From UBA5109 sp965661005 (GTDB lineage: Bacteria; Pseudomonadota; Gammaproteobacteria; Pseudomonadales; Pseudohongiellaceae): a stretch of DNA of 64,000 nucleotides. The stretch is taken from contig CBFICB010000006.1 of NCBI GenBank assembly GCA_965661005.1, positions 62,001 through 126,000 on the forward strand, read 5' to 3'. Both the position numbers and the translations under genes were made by a program. Shown here one piece after another: positions 1 through 9,790 of the stretch (the first letter of the stretch is position 1; every line of letters begins with the position of its first letter). Under the pieces are notes generated by a model. The model ran no database searches, was not told the DNA's origin, and saw only the letters and a program-made list of their open reading frames with translations.

Positions 1-1
1 C

Positions 2-1000
2 GACTCTTTTGGTAGAAAAAAAACGATCTATCTCGGTATCGGTATATTCCTTTGCGGCTGCTTGGCTTCAATTTTTTCCAGCAGTTTTGAAATCATGCTG
101 CTTGGAAGAGTTTTACAAGGTTTTGGTACAGCTTCTTGTCGCATAGCAACGATGTGTATGATTCGCGACAAATTTGAAGGCAATGCCATGGCCAGAATTA
201 TGTCCTTTATCATGATCATTTTCATACTGAGTCCTGCCCTGGCTCCTTCGCTAGGCCAAATAATCCTGTTATTTGCTCACTGGCGGGTAATTTTCATTGT
301 GATGTTTCTCATCGGTATTGGCTGTTTGATATGGTTGGCTTTGGGCCAGGAAGAAACTTTAAAAGCTGAGAATCGGCACCCTTTTAAAATAAAGCCCATC
401 ATCCAGGCTGCGCATGAAACTTTAAACAACAAAATAGCTCGAGGCTATACCATAGCCTCAGGTCTCATTTTTGGGGCTTTTGTAGGTTATCTAAACTCTG
501 CCCAGCAAATTCTCCAAGAGCAGTACGCTTTAGGGGAGGCATTCGCTATAGTTTTCGGCTTCCTGGCGCTCGGCCTGGGTATAGCCTCATTTGCTAATTC
601 TAGGTGGGTCTATAAATTTGGCATGGAAAAAATTTGCCATACTTCGTTGCTGGTCATGGTGACAGCTACAACTCTCTTTTTTCCAATTAGCTTGTACTTT
701 GAAGGCAACCCACCGCTAGTCTTGCTAATCATCTATTTTCTGGTGGTTTTTTTCTGCGCCGGCCTGTTGTTTGGCAACTTCAATACAATGGCCATTCATC
801 CGCTTGGTCATATAGCTGGAGCTGCCAGTTCGGTTATTGGCTTTATTCAAACACTTTTATCCGCAGGCTTTGGAGCTACCATTGGTTATCTTTATAACGG
901 AACGGTCAACCCCTTGATTATAGGTTTCTTTATTTTAGGAATTTGTTCTTTTTTATTAGTTTCCAGATTAAGCAAAAGCCAACAAATACAGGCTGCCTAG
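2..1000 (+). CDS. Bcr/CflA-type MFS drug efflux transporter (5' end outside window)
   Basis: The reading frame is open from base 2, so the true start lies before the window and roughly the first two membrane segments are missing. The visible part opens with the MFS motif A loop (DSFGRKK), followed by GRVLQGFG and then SPALAPSLGQ, the positions that in Bcr/CflA pumps carry the helix-4/helix-5 motifs. About ten further hydrophobic helices follow and the protein ends in a short polar tail. The family moves drugs or small metabolites out of the cell by proton antiport in the inner membrane. The substrate cannot be read from the sequence. It is not obviously linked to the next gene, which lies about 270 bases downstream behind its own candidate promoter. 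Confidence 0.85.
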   Translation, partial: DSFGRKKTIYLGIGIFLCGCLASIFSSSFEIMLLGRVLQGFGTASCRIATMCMIRDKFEGNAMARIMSFIMIIFILSPALAPSLGQIILLFAHWRVIFIVMFLIGIGCLIWLALGQEETLKAENRHPFKIKPIIQAAHETLNNKIARGYTIASGLIFGAFVGYLNSAQQILQEQYALGEAFAIVFGFLALGLGIASFANSRWVYKFGMEKICHTSLLVMVTATTLFFPISLYFEGNPPLVLLIIYFLVVFFCAGLLFGNFNTMAIHPLGHIAGAASSVIGFIQTLLSAGFGATIGYLYNGTVNPLIIGFFILGICSFLLVSRLSKSQQIQAA

Positions 1001-1064
1001 GCATTCATACTGCACAAACAGTAACACAAGCTAGTGAGCTTAATTTATCTCAATTATTGCACAA

Positions 1065-1093
1065 TTTAACGTTAACTCCTGCCAAGATATAAT
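1065..1093 (+). promoter_or_regulatory. Candidate sigma-70 promoter for the ankyrin/cytochrome pair
   Basis: A perfect TATAAT lies at 1088-1093, with TTTAAC 17 bases upstream at 1065-1070. The -35 match is weak (3 of 6). It would give a leader of about 170 bases before the ankyrin gene. No other structure stands out in this gap. Confidence 0.35.
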
Positions 1094-1268
1094 GTTATTA
1101 TCTTTGTTGAAATGCCTTTGGCACAACATAAATAAGAGTAATATCAGCTAGTTCTGACTGGGCTATTGATAAAACTTTAACAGTTTAAAAACAATCAAGT
1201 ACATTTGATCTTAACGACAATTTAGACATTTCCTAACAAGGAAATAACACCGCTTAAAGGGGTAAATA

Positions 1269-2828
1269 ATGATGATACTACAAAGGGTTAAAACGCTAAT
1301 TGTAGCATTTTTCCTGATGCTGGGCTTATCCCAGTCTGGATATGCTGCTCTGGTAGACATGGCAGAATATCAGGATTGGAATGGTGTTGAAGCTTCTATT
1401 TCTACAGAAGATATCAATGCTACTCAACCGGATGGCATGAGTGCTTTATTCTGGGCCGTGTACTATGAAGAAGCCAATATGGTAAGCCTCTTACTAGATG
1501 CTGGTGCCGATGCCAACGTCCAGAACAGGTATGGTTTAACACCTCTTATTCAATCTGCAATTGCCGGAAACGGTGAAATTATTTCTATGTTGTTGGATGC
1601 TGGCGCTGATGCCAATGCCAGAACCCTGCAGGGTGATACAGCCTTAATGAATGCTGCTAAAGCAGGAACTGTACAAGGTGTTAGAGCACTAATTGACGCT
1701 GGAGCAGATGTTGAAGCTAGAGATGGCTATACTTTTCAAACACCACTAATGTGGGCAGCTGCTTTCAATCAGGCTGAGATAGTTCGTATTTTGGCCGAAA
1801 ATGGTGCTGACGTTAATGCCCTCTCTGCAGAACTCTTATTCTCAGGTATTGTGCAAGGTGGTGTACAAGGTGACTTCCCAAATGGTGGTCTGACTGCACT
1901 CCATCACGCTGCACGCGATAATGGGGTTGAAACCGTTGCTGTTCTTTTAGAACTGGGTGCTGATCCAAACATTCTTGATCCACAAGGTATTTCTCCGTTG
2001 CGTTTTGCTGCAACAAACGAAAATCTGGATGTTGCCAAAATCCTGATTGAAGGCGGAGCCGATCTTAATGACGGGGCCTTTGTTGATATTTCGCACATCC
2101 CTTACAAAAGATTTGCCTTTGAGCATGCTGCCACTAACTATGACAATCAAACTACTGTCGAAGAACTTGTTGCGCTCATGATTGAAATGGGCGTCGATGT
2201 AGATTCCATGCCTGAGAGCGCAATCCCTTTATTTAGCACCGGTTTTGTTGGAGATCCTGGAACCTCTGGTCAAACTGCCTTGTTTAATGCAGCAATAGGT
2301 GATCGTCTTGAAGATGTTGAAATGCTGCTTGCTAATGGTGCTAGCCCTAACACTCTGAGCGCGCAAGGAAGTTCTCCACTGGCCGCTGTGTTAAATGTTT
2401 ACGTAGGATACCGTACACCAAATGCTAACAATGGCGACATTATTACTTATGAGCCCACTCTGGAAGAAAAAATGCCTATAATTGATGCCTTATTCGCTAG
2501 TGGTGCAGATATTAATGTTAGTGGCGAAAATGGTTCTATCCTGCATGGCGCAGCCTCTCTGGGTAATGATGAGGTAGTTGAGCTTCTGCTGGAAAAAGGT
2601 GTCGATTTAAGCATAAAAGACTCCAGCAATCGGACTGCACTTGATGTCGCTAGTGGCGTCCCTCCTGTAGGTGGTGAGAAACCAATGTTCCCAGGTGGTG
2701 CAATTCCTGAAACGCCCATCTATGAATCAACTATGGCTATTCTGACTGAGGCCATGAATGCTCAAGGAATCGCTATTGAAGAGTATGTGGCCCCTCCTAA
2801 AGAAGATGGCGAATCAGGGGAAGCTTGA
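1269..2828 (+). CDS. Exported ankyrin-repeat protein
   Basis: The 519-residue product starts with a classical signal peptide (hydrophobic stretch about residues 9-24, ending SGYAA), so the mature protein should be periplasmic. The rest is a run of ankyrin repeats with recurring units such as LLLDAGADANVQNRYGLTPL, LIDAGADVEARDGYTFQTPL and LLELGADPNILDPQGISPL, perhaps nine or more in two blocks separated by a less regular stretch near residues 270-330. The tail is acidic. Ankyrin repeats bind other proteins, and no catalytic motif is visible. The ATG sits about six bases after AAAGGGG. The next gene, 50 bases on and in the same direction, encodes a haem-binding lipoprotein, so a structural or chaperone role for that partner is a reasonable inference, not a demonstrated one. 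Confidence 0.85.
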   Translation: MMILQRVKTLIVAFFLMLGLSQSGYAALVDMAEYQDWNGVEASISTEDINATQPDGMSALFWAVYYEEANMVSLLLDAGADANVQNRYGLTPLIQSAIAGNGEIISMLLDAGADANARTLQGDTALMNAAKAGTVQGVRALIDAGADVEARDGYTFQTPLMWAAAFNQAEIVRILAENGADVNALSAELLFSGIVQGGVQGDFPNGGLTALHHAARDNGVETVAVLLELGADPNILDPQGISPLRFAATNENLDVAKILIEGGADLNDGAFVDISHIPYKRFAFEHAATNYDNQTTVEELVALMIEMGVDVDSMPESAIPLFSTGFVGDPGTSGQTALFNAAIGDRLEDVEMLLANGASPNTLSAQGSSPLAAVLNVYVGYRTPNANNGDIITYEPTLEEKMPIIDALFASGADINVSGENGSILHGAASLGNDEVVELLLEKGVDLSIKDSSNRTALDVASGVPPVGGEKPMFPGGAIPETPIYESTMAILTEAMNAQGIAIEEYVAPPKEDGESGEA

Positions 2829-2878
2829 GTTAAACTCTTAAATAATAAAAACTAATTTTTTAAAGCAGGTAAATTAAA

Positions 2879-5326
2879 ATGAGAAAACGAACTTTATACG
2901 CGATCATCGTTACAGGGCTAAGTTTAGGCTTAAGCGCCTGTAATAATTCTGGTGATGACGCGGTTAATACTGAAGCTGCACCCCAACTTGCAGTACAAGA
3001 TCTACCGCCATTGGAAGACCAGTGGAATATGATCTATGACTACTGTGTCGATTGCCATAATGAAACTGATTACACCGGTGGACTTTCCATTGAATATGCT
3101 TCACCGGACTTTGTTCATGAAGAAGGTGAAATCTGGGAAAAAGCTATTAAAAAGCTGACTACAGGGCAAATGCCTCCTCTAGGAGAAGCACAACCTACAC
3201 CAGAGCAACGCCAGACTTTCATTGCTTCTCTAACAGCAACACTTGACGAAGAAGCTATTGAAAACCCTAACCCCGGAGCGCCTGTGCTACCGCGCTTAAA
3301 TCGTACTGAATATCAAAACAGCATACGTGATTTATTAGCATTAGATATTGATGCCTCTACCATGCTGATCTCAGACGACTCTGCAGAAGGTTTCGACAAT
3401 ATGTCGACTGCTCTTCAGGTTTCAGCAACATTATTAGAAGGTTATGTTGCCGCATCTGGTCGAGTCGCGGCCTTAGCCGTAGGCAACCCTGATATGACCG
3501 CAGACTTTGTCTCATATCGTGTTCCTTCTGATGCCAGTCAGGACCGACATGTACTGGGTGCGCCTATTGGTACAGTTGGTGGACTTGTGTTTGATCACTT
3601 CTTTCCTTTAGATGGCACCTATGAATTTAGTCCAAAACTCTGGCGCTCTATTCAGGATGAGGCACGTGGTATTGAATACCCAACTACTCTGACAATTACT
3701 ATTGATAAAGTACCTGTCCACACTGCCGAATTCGGTGGTTACAAAGATACCGAAGAAGGTGAGTTCAGTGCTAACAGCTTCCAATTAGCTGAGGAAATTG
3801 ATGAACGTTTCAGATTTACCTCCTTCTTGAGCGCTGGTGAACACACTGTCGCCGTTAACTTCAGCCGTGTTCCTGGCGGTCCAAATGGCGAAGTATGGAG
3901 ACAACCTGATCGTACTTCACTTGACCGGGACCCATTAAAAGGCCCTCCTCACCTTGATAAGGTTGAAATTAGAGGACCATTCGAATCTACTGGTACCGGC
4001 ATTACAGCGGCTCGTGAAAAGATCTTTATTTGTGAGCCAGGTGCCCTCGAAGATGAACAACTTGCTTGCGCAAATGAGATTCTTTCTACTTTAGCAAGAC
4101 AGGCCTATCGACGTCCTGTTACTGAAAATGAAGTATCTGATCTATTAGGCTTCTATGAAATGGGCAATGAAATTGGTGGCTTTGAGAAAGGTATTGAAAC
4201 AGGAATCCGCCGTATTATTTCAGGCCCTGAGTTTCTTTTCAGAGTTGAAAGTGCTCCGGCAGGAGTTGCCGAAGGACAGCCTTATCAGATCAGTGATCTT
4301 GAATTGGCCTCACGATTAGCATTCTTTCTTTGGAGCTCATTACCAGATGAAGAGCTGATTAGTGTTGCTTCTGAAAACCGACTAAGCGACCCAGATGTTC
4401 TTGAAGATCAAGTCATGCGTATGCTAGCGGATCCGAAAGCTGAAAATTTAACGACTAACTTCGCTTCACAGTGGTTCCTGCTTCGCAATTTGCAGGCTAT
4501 TGTCCCTGACCCACTGACTTTCCCTGATTATACTGACAACTTAAGACAGGCTTCAGTCAAGGAAACTCAGATGCTTTTCCAAAGCATTGTCGACGAAGAT
4601 CGAAGTGTGCTTGACATCATCAATGCGGACTATACTTTTGTTAATGAAGATCTGGCTAAAGTGTATGATATTCCCGGAATTCTTGGCAGCCGTATGCGTC
4701 GAGTTGAGATTGAAGACGACAACAGAAAAGGCATTCTGGGACACAGTAGTGTTCTGACTCTGACCTCTCTGGGCATCAGAACTTCTCTTGTGACGCGTGG
4801 TAAGTGGTTCCTGACTAACCTTATTGGTACACCACCACCCGAGCCTCCTGCGAATATTAATACCGACCTTGAAAGATTTAACGACGGAACGCCAAGGTCT
4901 TTGCGCGATCTGATGGAATTACATAGATCTGATCCGGTCTGCTCATCATGTCACTACATGATGGATACCATCGGTATTGCCATGGAGAACTTCGATGGTG
5001 TTGGGCGCTTCCGTACCATGGACGGGGAAGTTGAGATCAACCCTGTAGAAACTCTATTTGATGGGACTGAGATAGGTAGCCCAGCAGCACTGCGTGAATG
5101 GCTGGTGGAACGTCCTGAAATCTTCGTGGGTACAACCACTGAGAAGTTAATGCAATTTGCATTAGCCAGACCTATAGAATGGTTTGATATGCCTCATGTA
5201 CGAACAATCGTTCGTGAAGCAGCTCAAGACAACTATAAATTCTCAGATATAGTGATGGGCATCGTAAACAGCGTGCCTTTCCAGATGCGAGTCAATGAAG
5301 TCTCAACTGAAGTCGCTTCTAACTAA
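2879..5326 (+). CDS. Haem-binding lipoprotein with DUF1587-DUF1595-DUF1592-DUF1588-DUF1585 domains
   Basis: This 815-residue protein has a lipobox (LSAC, Cys21), so it should be anchored in a membrane facing the periplasm. A cytochrome c site CVDCH (56-60) begins a Planctomycete-type cytochrome domain, followed by a DUF1587 segment (about 135-200, LPRLNRTEYQNSIRDLL), a beta-rich middle, DUF1595 (about 400-460), DUF1592 (about 470-610), DUF1588 (about 620-660) and DUF1585 near the C terminus. The last contains a second haem-like motif CSSCH (688-692). The domain set is known from planctomycetes and some proteobacteria, and its reaction is not established. The frequent companion DUF1552 gene is absent here and the ankyrin gene stands next to it instead. 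A strong terminator follows, so these two genes probably form a unit. An electron-transfer or oxidoreductase role is inferred from the CxxCH motifs only. Confidence 0.85.
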   Translation: MRKRTLYAIIVTGLSLGLSACNNSGDDAVNTEAAPQLAVQDLPPLEDQWNMIYDYCVDCHNETDYTGGLSIEYASPDFVHEEGEIWEKAIKKLTTGQMPPLGEAQPTPEQRQTFIASLTATLDEEAIENPNPGAPVLPRLNRTEYQNSIRDLLALDIDASTMLISDDSAEGFDNMSTALQVSATLLEGYVAASGRVAALAVGNPDMTADFVSYRVPSDASQDRHVLGAPIGTVGGLVFDHFFPLDGTYEFSPKLWRSIQDEARGIEYPTTLTITIDKVPVHTAEFGGYKDTEEGEFSANSFQLAEEIDERFRFTSFLSAGEHTVAVNFSRVPGGPNGEVWRQPDRTSLDRDPLKGPPHLDKVEIRGPFESTGTGITAAREKIFICEPGALEDEQLACANEILSTLARQAYRRPVTENEVSDLLGFYEMGNEIGGFEKGIETGIRRIISGPEFLFRVESAPAGVAEGQPYQISDLELASRLAFFLWSSLPDEELISVASENRLSDPDVLEDQVMRMLADPKAENLTTNFASQWFLLRNLQAIVPDPLTFPDYTDNLRQASVKETQMLFQSIVDEDRSVLDIINADYTFVNEDLAKVYDIPGILGSRMRRVEIEDDNRKGILGHSSVLTLTSLGIRTSLVTRGKWFLTNLIGTPPPEPPANINTDLERFNDGTPRSLRDLMELHRSDPVCSSCHYMMDTIGIAMENFDGVGRFRTMDGEVEINPVETLFDGTEIGSPAALREWLVERPEIFVGTTTEKLMQFALARPIEWFDMPHVRTIVREAAQDNYKFSDIVMGIVNSVPFQMRVNEVSTEVASN

Positions 5327-5341
5327 GACTCAATAAGTAAT

Positions 5342-5372
5342 AAAAAAGGCAGCTATTTAGCTGCCTTTTTTT
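5342..5372. terminator. Bidirectional intrinsic terminator
   Basis: GGCAGCTA (5348-5355) and TAGCTGCC (5358-5365) form a perfect 8-bp stem with a 2-base loop, flanked by six A on one side and seven T on the other. It therefore works in both directions: after the cytochrome lipoprotein gene on the + strand and after the ompW-like gene on the - strand. Confidence 0.93.
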
Positions 5373-5417
5373 ATGTCTATATTAGAAATATTCAGTCTTG
5401 AAGGGTATTCCTGTTTA

Positions 5418-6092
5418 TTAAAACTTATACCCAAAACCTAGCATATAGACCCAGGGATCAATTTCCAGATCAACTCTCAAGCTATTGGCAACTTCTATGG
5501 TTGTGCCTATATCCATTTTCCATATCGCCGCATTGAACATTAATCGCTCACTTAAATTAATATCTACACCAGCTTGAAAAGTAAGGCCGACAGAATCATC
5601 AGCATCGATGCTGTAGTTTCCGCCAGTGCCAACTGTATCCAGAACTGCTCTTCCATTAGCGGTTGACTCGGTTTCCAGCAACATTAAGTAATTAAGCCCA
5701 ACGCCAATATAAGGATCAATATTACCTTCAGTGTCAAAGAAATATTGCGCGCTTAGCGTGGGTGGTAGATGCTTGGCTGTAGCAATCGAACCTAGTCCAC
5801 TTAAATTACCAGAAAAATTTACCGTATGCGTAAATGGTGATGATGCCAGTAATTCAACTGCCCAATTATCAGTCAACATATAGCTAAAGGTTAGACCCAA
5901 CTGAGTATCGCTATCAATGCTTACTTGCCCATTTGTTGATACTACAGTCGGTTGAATAACCCCACTGTCTTCAGACGGACTAACAGAGGCAACACCAGCT
6001 CGAACGATAAAATCTCCAGCTTCATGAGCCTGAACATTCCAGCTAGCCAGAGCAGCAATTCCAATAAATCCTGCTAAATATCTCTTATTCAT
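5418..6092 (-). CDS. ompW: OmpW family outer-membrane protein
   Basis: The 224-residue product has a signal peptide ending NVQA and the small eight-stranded barrel pattern of OmpW. An early GDFIVRAG strand is followed by LGLTFSYMLTDNWAVELLAS, then LPPTLSAQYFF with a predicted exposed loop (GNIDPYIGVGLNY), and the chain ends in aromatic YKF as barrel substrates of BAM usually do. OmpW proteins sit in the outer membrane and are thought to pass small hydrophobic compounds. I start at 6092 rather than at the upstream in-frame TTG (6110) because AAGGGGA lies about eight bases before this ATG. It is a single gene between two terminators. Confidence 0.9.
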   Translation of the reverse strand: MNKRYLAGFIGIAALASWNVQAHEAGDFIVRAGVASVSPSEDSGVIQPTVVSTNGQVSIDSDTQLGLTFSYMLTDNWAVELLASSPFTHTVNFSGNLSGLGSIATAKHLPPTLSAQYFFDTEGNIDPYIGVGLNYLMLLETESTANGRAVLDTVGTGGNYSIDADDSVGLTFQAGVDINLSERLMFNAAIWKMDIGTTIEVANSLRVDLEIDPWVYMLGFGYKF

Positions 6093-6175
6093 TATCTGTT
6101 CCCCTTTCAATTATAGAAGGCCTTAAGATAATCAATTTTTTTAGCAGGCTTATTGATGGAAATCAGCAAAGCAAT

Positions 6176-6202
6176 AAAAAAGGAGGCCTTGCCTCCTTTT
6201 TT
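6176..6202 (-). terminator. Intrinsic terminator after the 6242-7147 gene
   Basis: GGAGGC (6182-6187) pairs with GCCTCC (6191-6196) around a 3-base loop, with A runs on one side and T runs on the other, so it could act on either strand. Its position 40 bases past the stop of the leftward gene makes that its likely user. Confidence 0.88.
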
Positions 6203-6241
6203 ATCGTTTTTTTACTAAAGTAACAGTTTGCTAATGTCTTG

Positions 6242-7147
6242 TTACTCTCTTACTGGAAAAATATTGCCGTCGCCATTGCGTTCTTCAGCAGTCATATTTT
6301 CATTTCGCCATTCACGTACAACATCCATATATTCTGGCAGCATGGTGATACCTCCTCCTCGGCCAGCGTCTATGGGAACACCTAGCATTTCTGAAAACTC
6401 AACAGCGTAAGTAGACTGGCCTGGCAGATTATGCGGAACTTCTCCAGCAGGTCTTATAATTTCAGTTGCAGGTCGGCAAGGATAAGGCTGCATGGTTGTA
6501 TTTCCACGCTTGGAAAAACCATTTGATTTAAAAAAGACATCATCCAGATAGACGGGATCCTGCACCATATAAATATGCAAAATAGTCTCGTCGTCACCTT
6601 GCGGAATAAAACGCTCGATCATTGTCGCCTGGTCACTCAGAGCTAGACCATTACGACGCATCCAGCCAGCTTTTAAATGTGTCGTTGTGACGACGAGTGT
6701 GTCGCCTTCCCAGCGTCCAGTCGAAAAACCCTGCCAGGTATGAGGAGCCATTTCATCGGGGTGTGGACGACCATCCATCCAGATTTCGCGGCGCTGGGCC
6801 TGCCAGCGAATGTGTGTACCAATCTTAACTAACTCAAGAGATTTAGGGTCCAGCTCCTGCCATACATACAGATTGCCAACTCCTCGAAATCCATAGGTAG
6901 ACGGATGAGGCTTACACTGATGCTCTGGCAGAGTTAATAATGAAGGCTGCCAGCTGTCAGCTCGAAGTTGGGCCGCTGCATTTACTGGAAGCCCAGCATA
7001 ATCGCCAACAAATGGGCCTGGAATACGCTCTTCCATGTCTTCATGCATAATGGGATCCCAGTGACCAAAAATACCTTGAGCCTGAGCTAAGCTGGGAAAA
7101 GAAAGTACTAGAGTTAAAGTCAGCAGTCGTTTCATAGAAAAATGCAC
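6242..7147 (-). CDS. Exported protein of unknown function
   Basis: I cannot assign a function. The 301-residue product has a signal peptide (MKRLLTLTLVLSFPSLAQAQ within residues 5-24). A conserved-looking core includes DGRPHPDEMAPHTWQGFSTG, GRWEGDTLVVTTTHLK and a tail rich in polar loops. I recall this core from uncharacterised exported proteobacterial proteins, often near oxidoreductases, but that is memory, not a search. There are only two cysteines (in HQCKP and YPCRP) and no metal or nucleotide motif that I recognise. The start is probably the GTG at 7147, because AGGAGG lies seven bases before it. The inner ATG (7135) is 19 bases from that site but would still leave a complete signal peptide. 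It is a single-gene unit ended by the terminator at 6176-6202. Confidence 0.75.
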   Translation of the reverse strand: MHFSMKRLLTLTLVLSFPSLAQAQGIFGHWDPIMHEDMEERIPGPFVGDYAGLPVNAAAQLRADSWQPSLLTLPEHQCKPHPSTYGFRGVGNLYVWQELDPKSLELVKIGTHIRWQAQRREIWMDGRPHPDEMAPHTWQGFSTGRWEGDTLVVTTTHLKAGWMRRNGLALSDQATMIERFIPQGDDETILHIYMVQDPVYLDDVFFKSNGFSKRGNTTMQPYPCRPATEIIRPAGEVPHNLPGQSTYAVEFSEMLGVPIDAGRGGGITMLPEYMDVVREWRNENMTAEERNGDGNIFPVRE

Positions 7148-7354
7148 CTTAAACCCTCCTATTATCGTTTAGTTATTTTTATAAAGTTGGCAAAATATAC
7201 CCTAAAATCGCATTGAATGCATATATATAATCCCACAAAATCTATATTGCGATTAGGGTCTGTAAATTCAATTCGACAATATTAATCCAGTATTACACTG
7301 TGTATATAAGAACGGGTATACTTTCAGATTCCCGCAAACTATGGAGCCTCCAGA

Positions 7355-9790
7355 ATGAGAAATATATTTTTTGTCTGCCTGATTTTATTGGGTTTTTCTG
7401 CTCAAGCACAGGTAACCCAAACCAAAGGGGACTTTGAAGACAAGTTTCGTCAACTGGATGAAGTGCTTCCTACAGCTAATAGTTATCGTACAGCTTCAGG
7501 AGCTCCTGGTAATGAATATTGGCAGCAGCAGGCTGATTACTTTATTCAGGCAACCTTAGATGAAGAAAATCAGCGAATCCTGGGCTCTGAACGCATCACG
7601 TACACCAATAATTCACCAGATACTCTTAGCTACTTGTGGATTCAGCTTGATCAAAATCGTTATCAGAATGATTCGATTGGCCGTAGCTCCGAAACTGCTG
7701 GCAATAGTGATCGCCTTGCATTTTCTACCTTACGTCGCGAGAGAACCTTTGAAGACTTTGAAGGAGGCTTTCAGATCAGTCGAGTACAACAAGTAATAAG
7801 CAGCGAGCAGAATACCCAGATAATTGCTGGAAACGAACTGAACACTCAAATAAACGGCACCATGATGCGAGTTGACCTGGAGGAAGCTCTGGAAACAGGA
7901 GACAGCATTAGCTTCGAAATCGATTGGATACATAATATCGTCAATCAAAGTATCCTTGGGGGACGTGGTGGTTATGAGTATTTTGAAGAAAGTGATACTT
8001 ATCAATTTGCTATTTCACAATGGTATCCGCGTATAGCTGCTTATACTGATTACGATGGTTGGGTCAACAAGCAGTTTGTTGGCACTGGCGAATTTACGCT
8101 GGAATTTGGAGATTTTGAAGTTCACTTGACTGTTCCAGCAGACCATATCGTAGCTTCCACCGGAGTCCTGCAAAATCCAGATACAGTATTAAGCGATGAG
8201 CAACAAGATCGCCTTGAACTGGCTGAGAATTCTGACACCCCAATATTTATCGTAACCCCAGAAGAGGCGATGGAGAATCAACAAACGGGAACTGATGATA
8301 CAGCAACCTGGATCTTTGTTGCTGAAAACGTAAGAGATTTTGCCTGGGCCAGCTCTCGTAAATATATATGGGATGCGCTGGGTCATCAGCAAGATGATGC
8401 CGACTACCCGGTTGTTATGGCTATGTCGTTTTATCCGCCAGAGGCTGAACCTTTATGGTCACAGTATTCAACTCATGCTGTAGCACATACTATGGATGTC
8501 TATTCGCGTTTCTCTTTCGACTACCCCTATCCTGTAGCTATTTCAGTCAATGGTTGGGAAAACGGCGGGATGGAATACCCAATGATAACTTTTAACGGAT
8601 ACCGGCCGGTAGAAGATGAAGAAACCGGAGAAAGAACCTATTCAAGACGAACCAAGTATGGATTGATTTCTGTGATTATCCACGAGATCGGACATATTTA
8701 TTTCCCAATGACCGTGAACTCAGATGAGCGCCAATGGACCTGGATGGATGAAGGACTAAACACTTTCCTGCAGTTTTTGGCTGAACGCGAATGGGAAGAT
8801 GATTATCCTTCGCGACGAGGTGACCCTGCTAATATTACTGGTTATATGCTCTCACAAAATCAGGTACCTATCATGACTAATTCAGAGTCTGTGCTGCAAT
8901 TGGGAAATAATGCATACGGCAAACCGGCAACCGCTTTAACCATACTACGTGAAACAGTCATGGGACGGGATTTATTTGATTTTGCCTTTAAGGAATATTC
9001 TGAACGCTGGATGTTCAAGCGTCCAACTCCATCCGATTTTTTTCGTACACTGGAAGATGCATCTGCGGTTGATCTCGATTGGTTCTGGCGTGGTTGGTTT
9101 TATTCCACAGATCATGTTGATATTGCTCTGAGTGATATCCGTGAATACAGCATTTCAACTCAGGATCCTGAAATAGAATTTCCCATCCAGCGTGAAGAAG
9201 AGGCTGAAGAGCCTGTGTCCTTAACGCAGATTCGAAACAGTGACCTTCCCAAACGCGTCGAAACATTTCCTGAGCTGGAAGACTTTTATAATGAAAACGA
9301 CGAATTTACTGTCTCTAATGCTGATCGCAATGAATACACCAGTTTTCGCGAAAGCCTCGAGGACTGGGAATTAGAATTACTCGATCAATCCATCGCTGAG
9401 GGCCTATTAGTTTATTTTCTGGATTTTGAGAATATCGGCGGCCTGGTTATGCCCCTACCTCTTCGAATTGAATATGCCAATGGTGAGACCGAAGATATGA
9501 TGCTGCCAGCTGAAATATGGCGCAGAAGCCCTCACCAAGTGACTCGCATGGTATTAAGCAGTCAAGCTATCGTAGCTGTTGAGCTTGATCCTTTGTTACA
9601 GATTGCGGATACCAATAGGAATAACAATCGTATACCCCAGCAAATTCAACGCTCTCGGATTGAGCTCTACCGCTCTAACAACCCTGTTCGGGATTTAATG
9701 GCTGATCTCCTGGTCAAACTGGAGGAGGCCGAAACAGGCGAGGAAGCCGATTCAGGAAACCAAGTTCCGCTTCAATCAACCGGGGAATAA
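7355..9790 (+). CDS. Exported M1 family metallopeptidase
   Basis: The 811-residue product has a signal peptide (FFVCLILLGFSAQAQ), an N-terminal beta domain, and the zinc site HEIGH (443-447) with the third ligand Glu466 in WMDEGLNTF, which is the HExxH-x18-E spacing of M1 gluzincins. Before it, GGMEYPMITF takes the place of the GAMEN-type exopeptidase motif. M1 enzymes remove N-terminal residues from peptides; a periplasmic site follows from the signal peptide. The C-terminal 230 residues are acidic and unlike the helical domain of PepN. The next gene starts directly after the stop codon and encodes a DUF6702 protein, a pairing seen in other bacteria. Together they may process periplasmic proteins, although the substrate is unknown. 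Confidence 0.9.
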   Translation: MRNIFFVCLILLGFSAQAQVTQTKGDFEDKFRQLDEVLPTANSYRTASGAPGNEYWQQQADYFIQATLDEENQRILGSERITYTNNSPDTLSYLWIQLDQNRYQNDSIGRSSETAGNSDRLAFSTLRRERTFEDFEGGFQISRVQQVISSEQNTQIIAGNELNTQINGTMMRVDLEEALETGDSISFEIDWIHNIVNQSILGGRGGYEYFEESDTYQFAISQWYPRIAAYTDYDGWVNKQFVGTGEFTLEFGDFEVHLTVPADHIVASTGVLQNPDTVLSDEQQDRLELAENSDTPIFIVTPEEAMENQQTGTDDTATWIFVAENVRDFAWASSRKYIWDALGHQQDDADYPVVMAMSFYPPEAEPLWSQYSTHAVAHTMDVYSRFSFDYPYPVAISVNGWENGGMEYPMITFNGYRPVEDEETGERTYSRRTKYGLISVIIHEIGHIYFPMTVNSDERQWTWMDEGLNTFLQFLAEREWEDDYPSRRGDPANITGYMLSQNQVPIMTNSESVLQLGNNAYGKPATALTILRETVMGRDLFDFAFKEYSERWMFKRPTPSDFFRTLEDASAVDLDWFWRGWFYSTDHVDIALSDIREYSISTQDPEIEFPIQREEEAEEPVSLTQIRNSDLPKRVETFPELEDFYNENDEFTVSNADRNEYTSFRESLEDWELELLDQSIAEGLLVYFLDFENIGGLVMPLPLRIEYANGETEDMMLPAEIWRRSPHQVTRMVLSSQAIVAVELDPLLQIADTNRNNNRIPQQIQRSRIELYRSNNPVRDLMADLLVKLEEAETGEEADSGNQVPLQSTGE

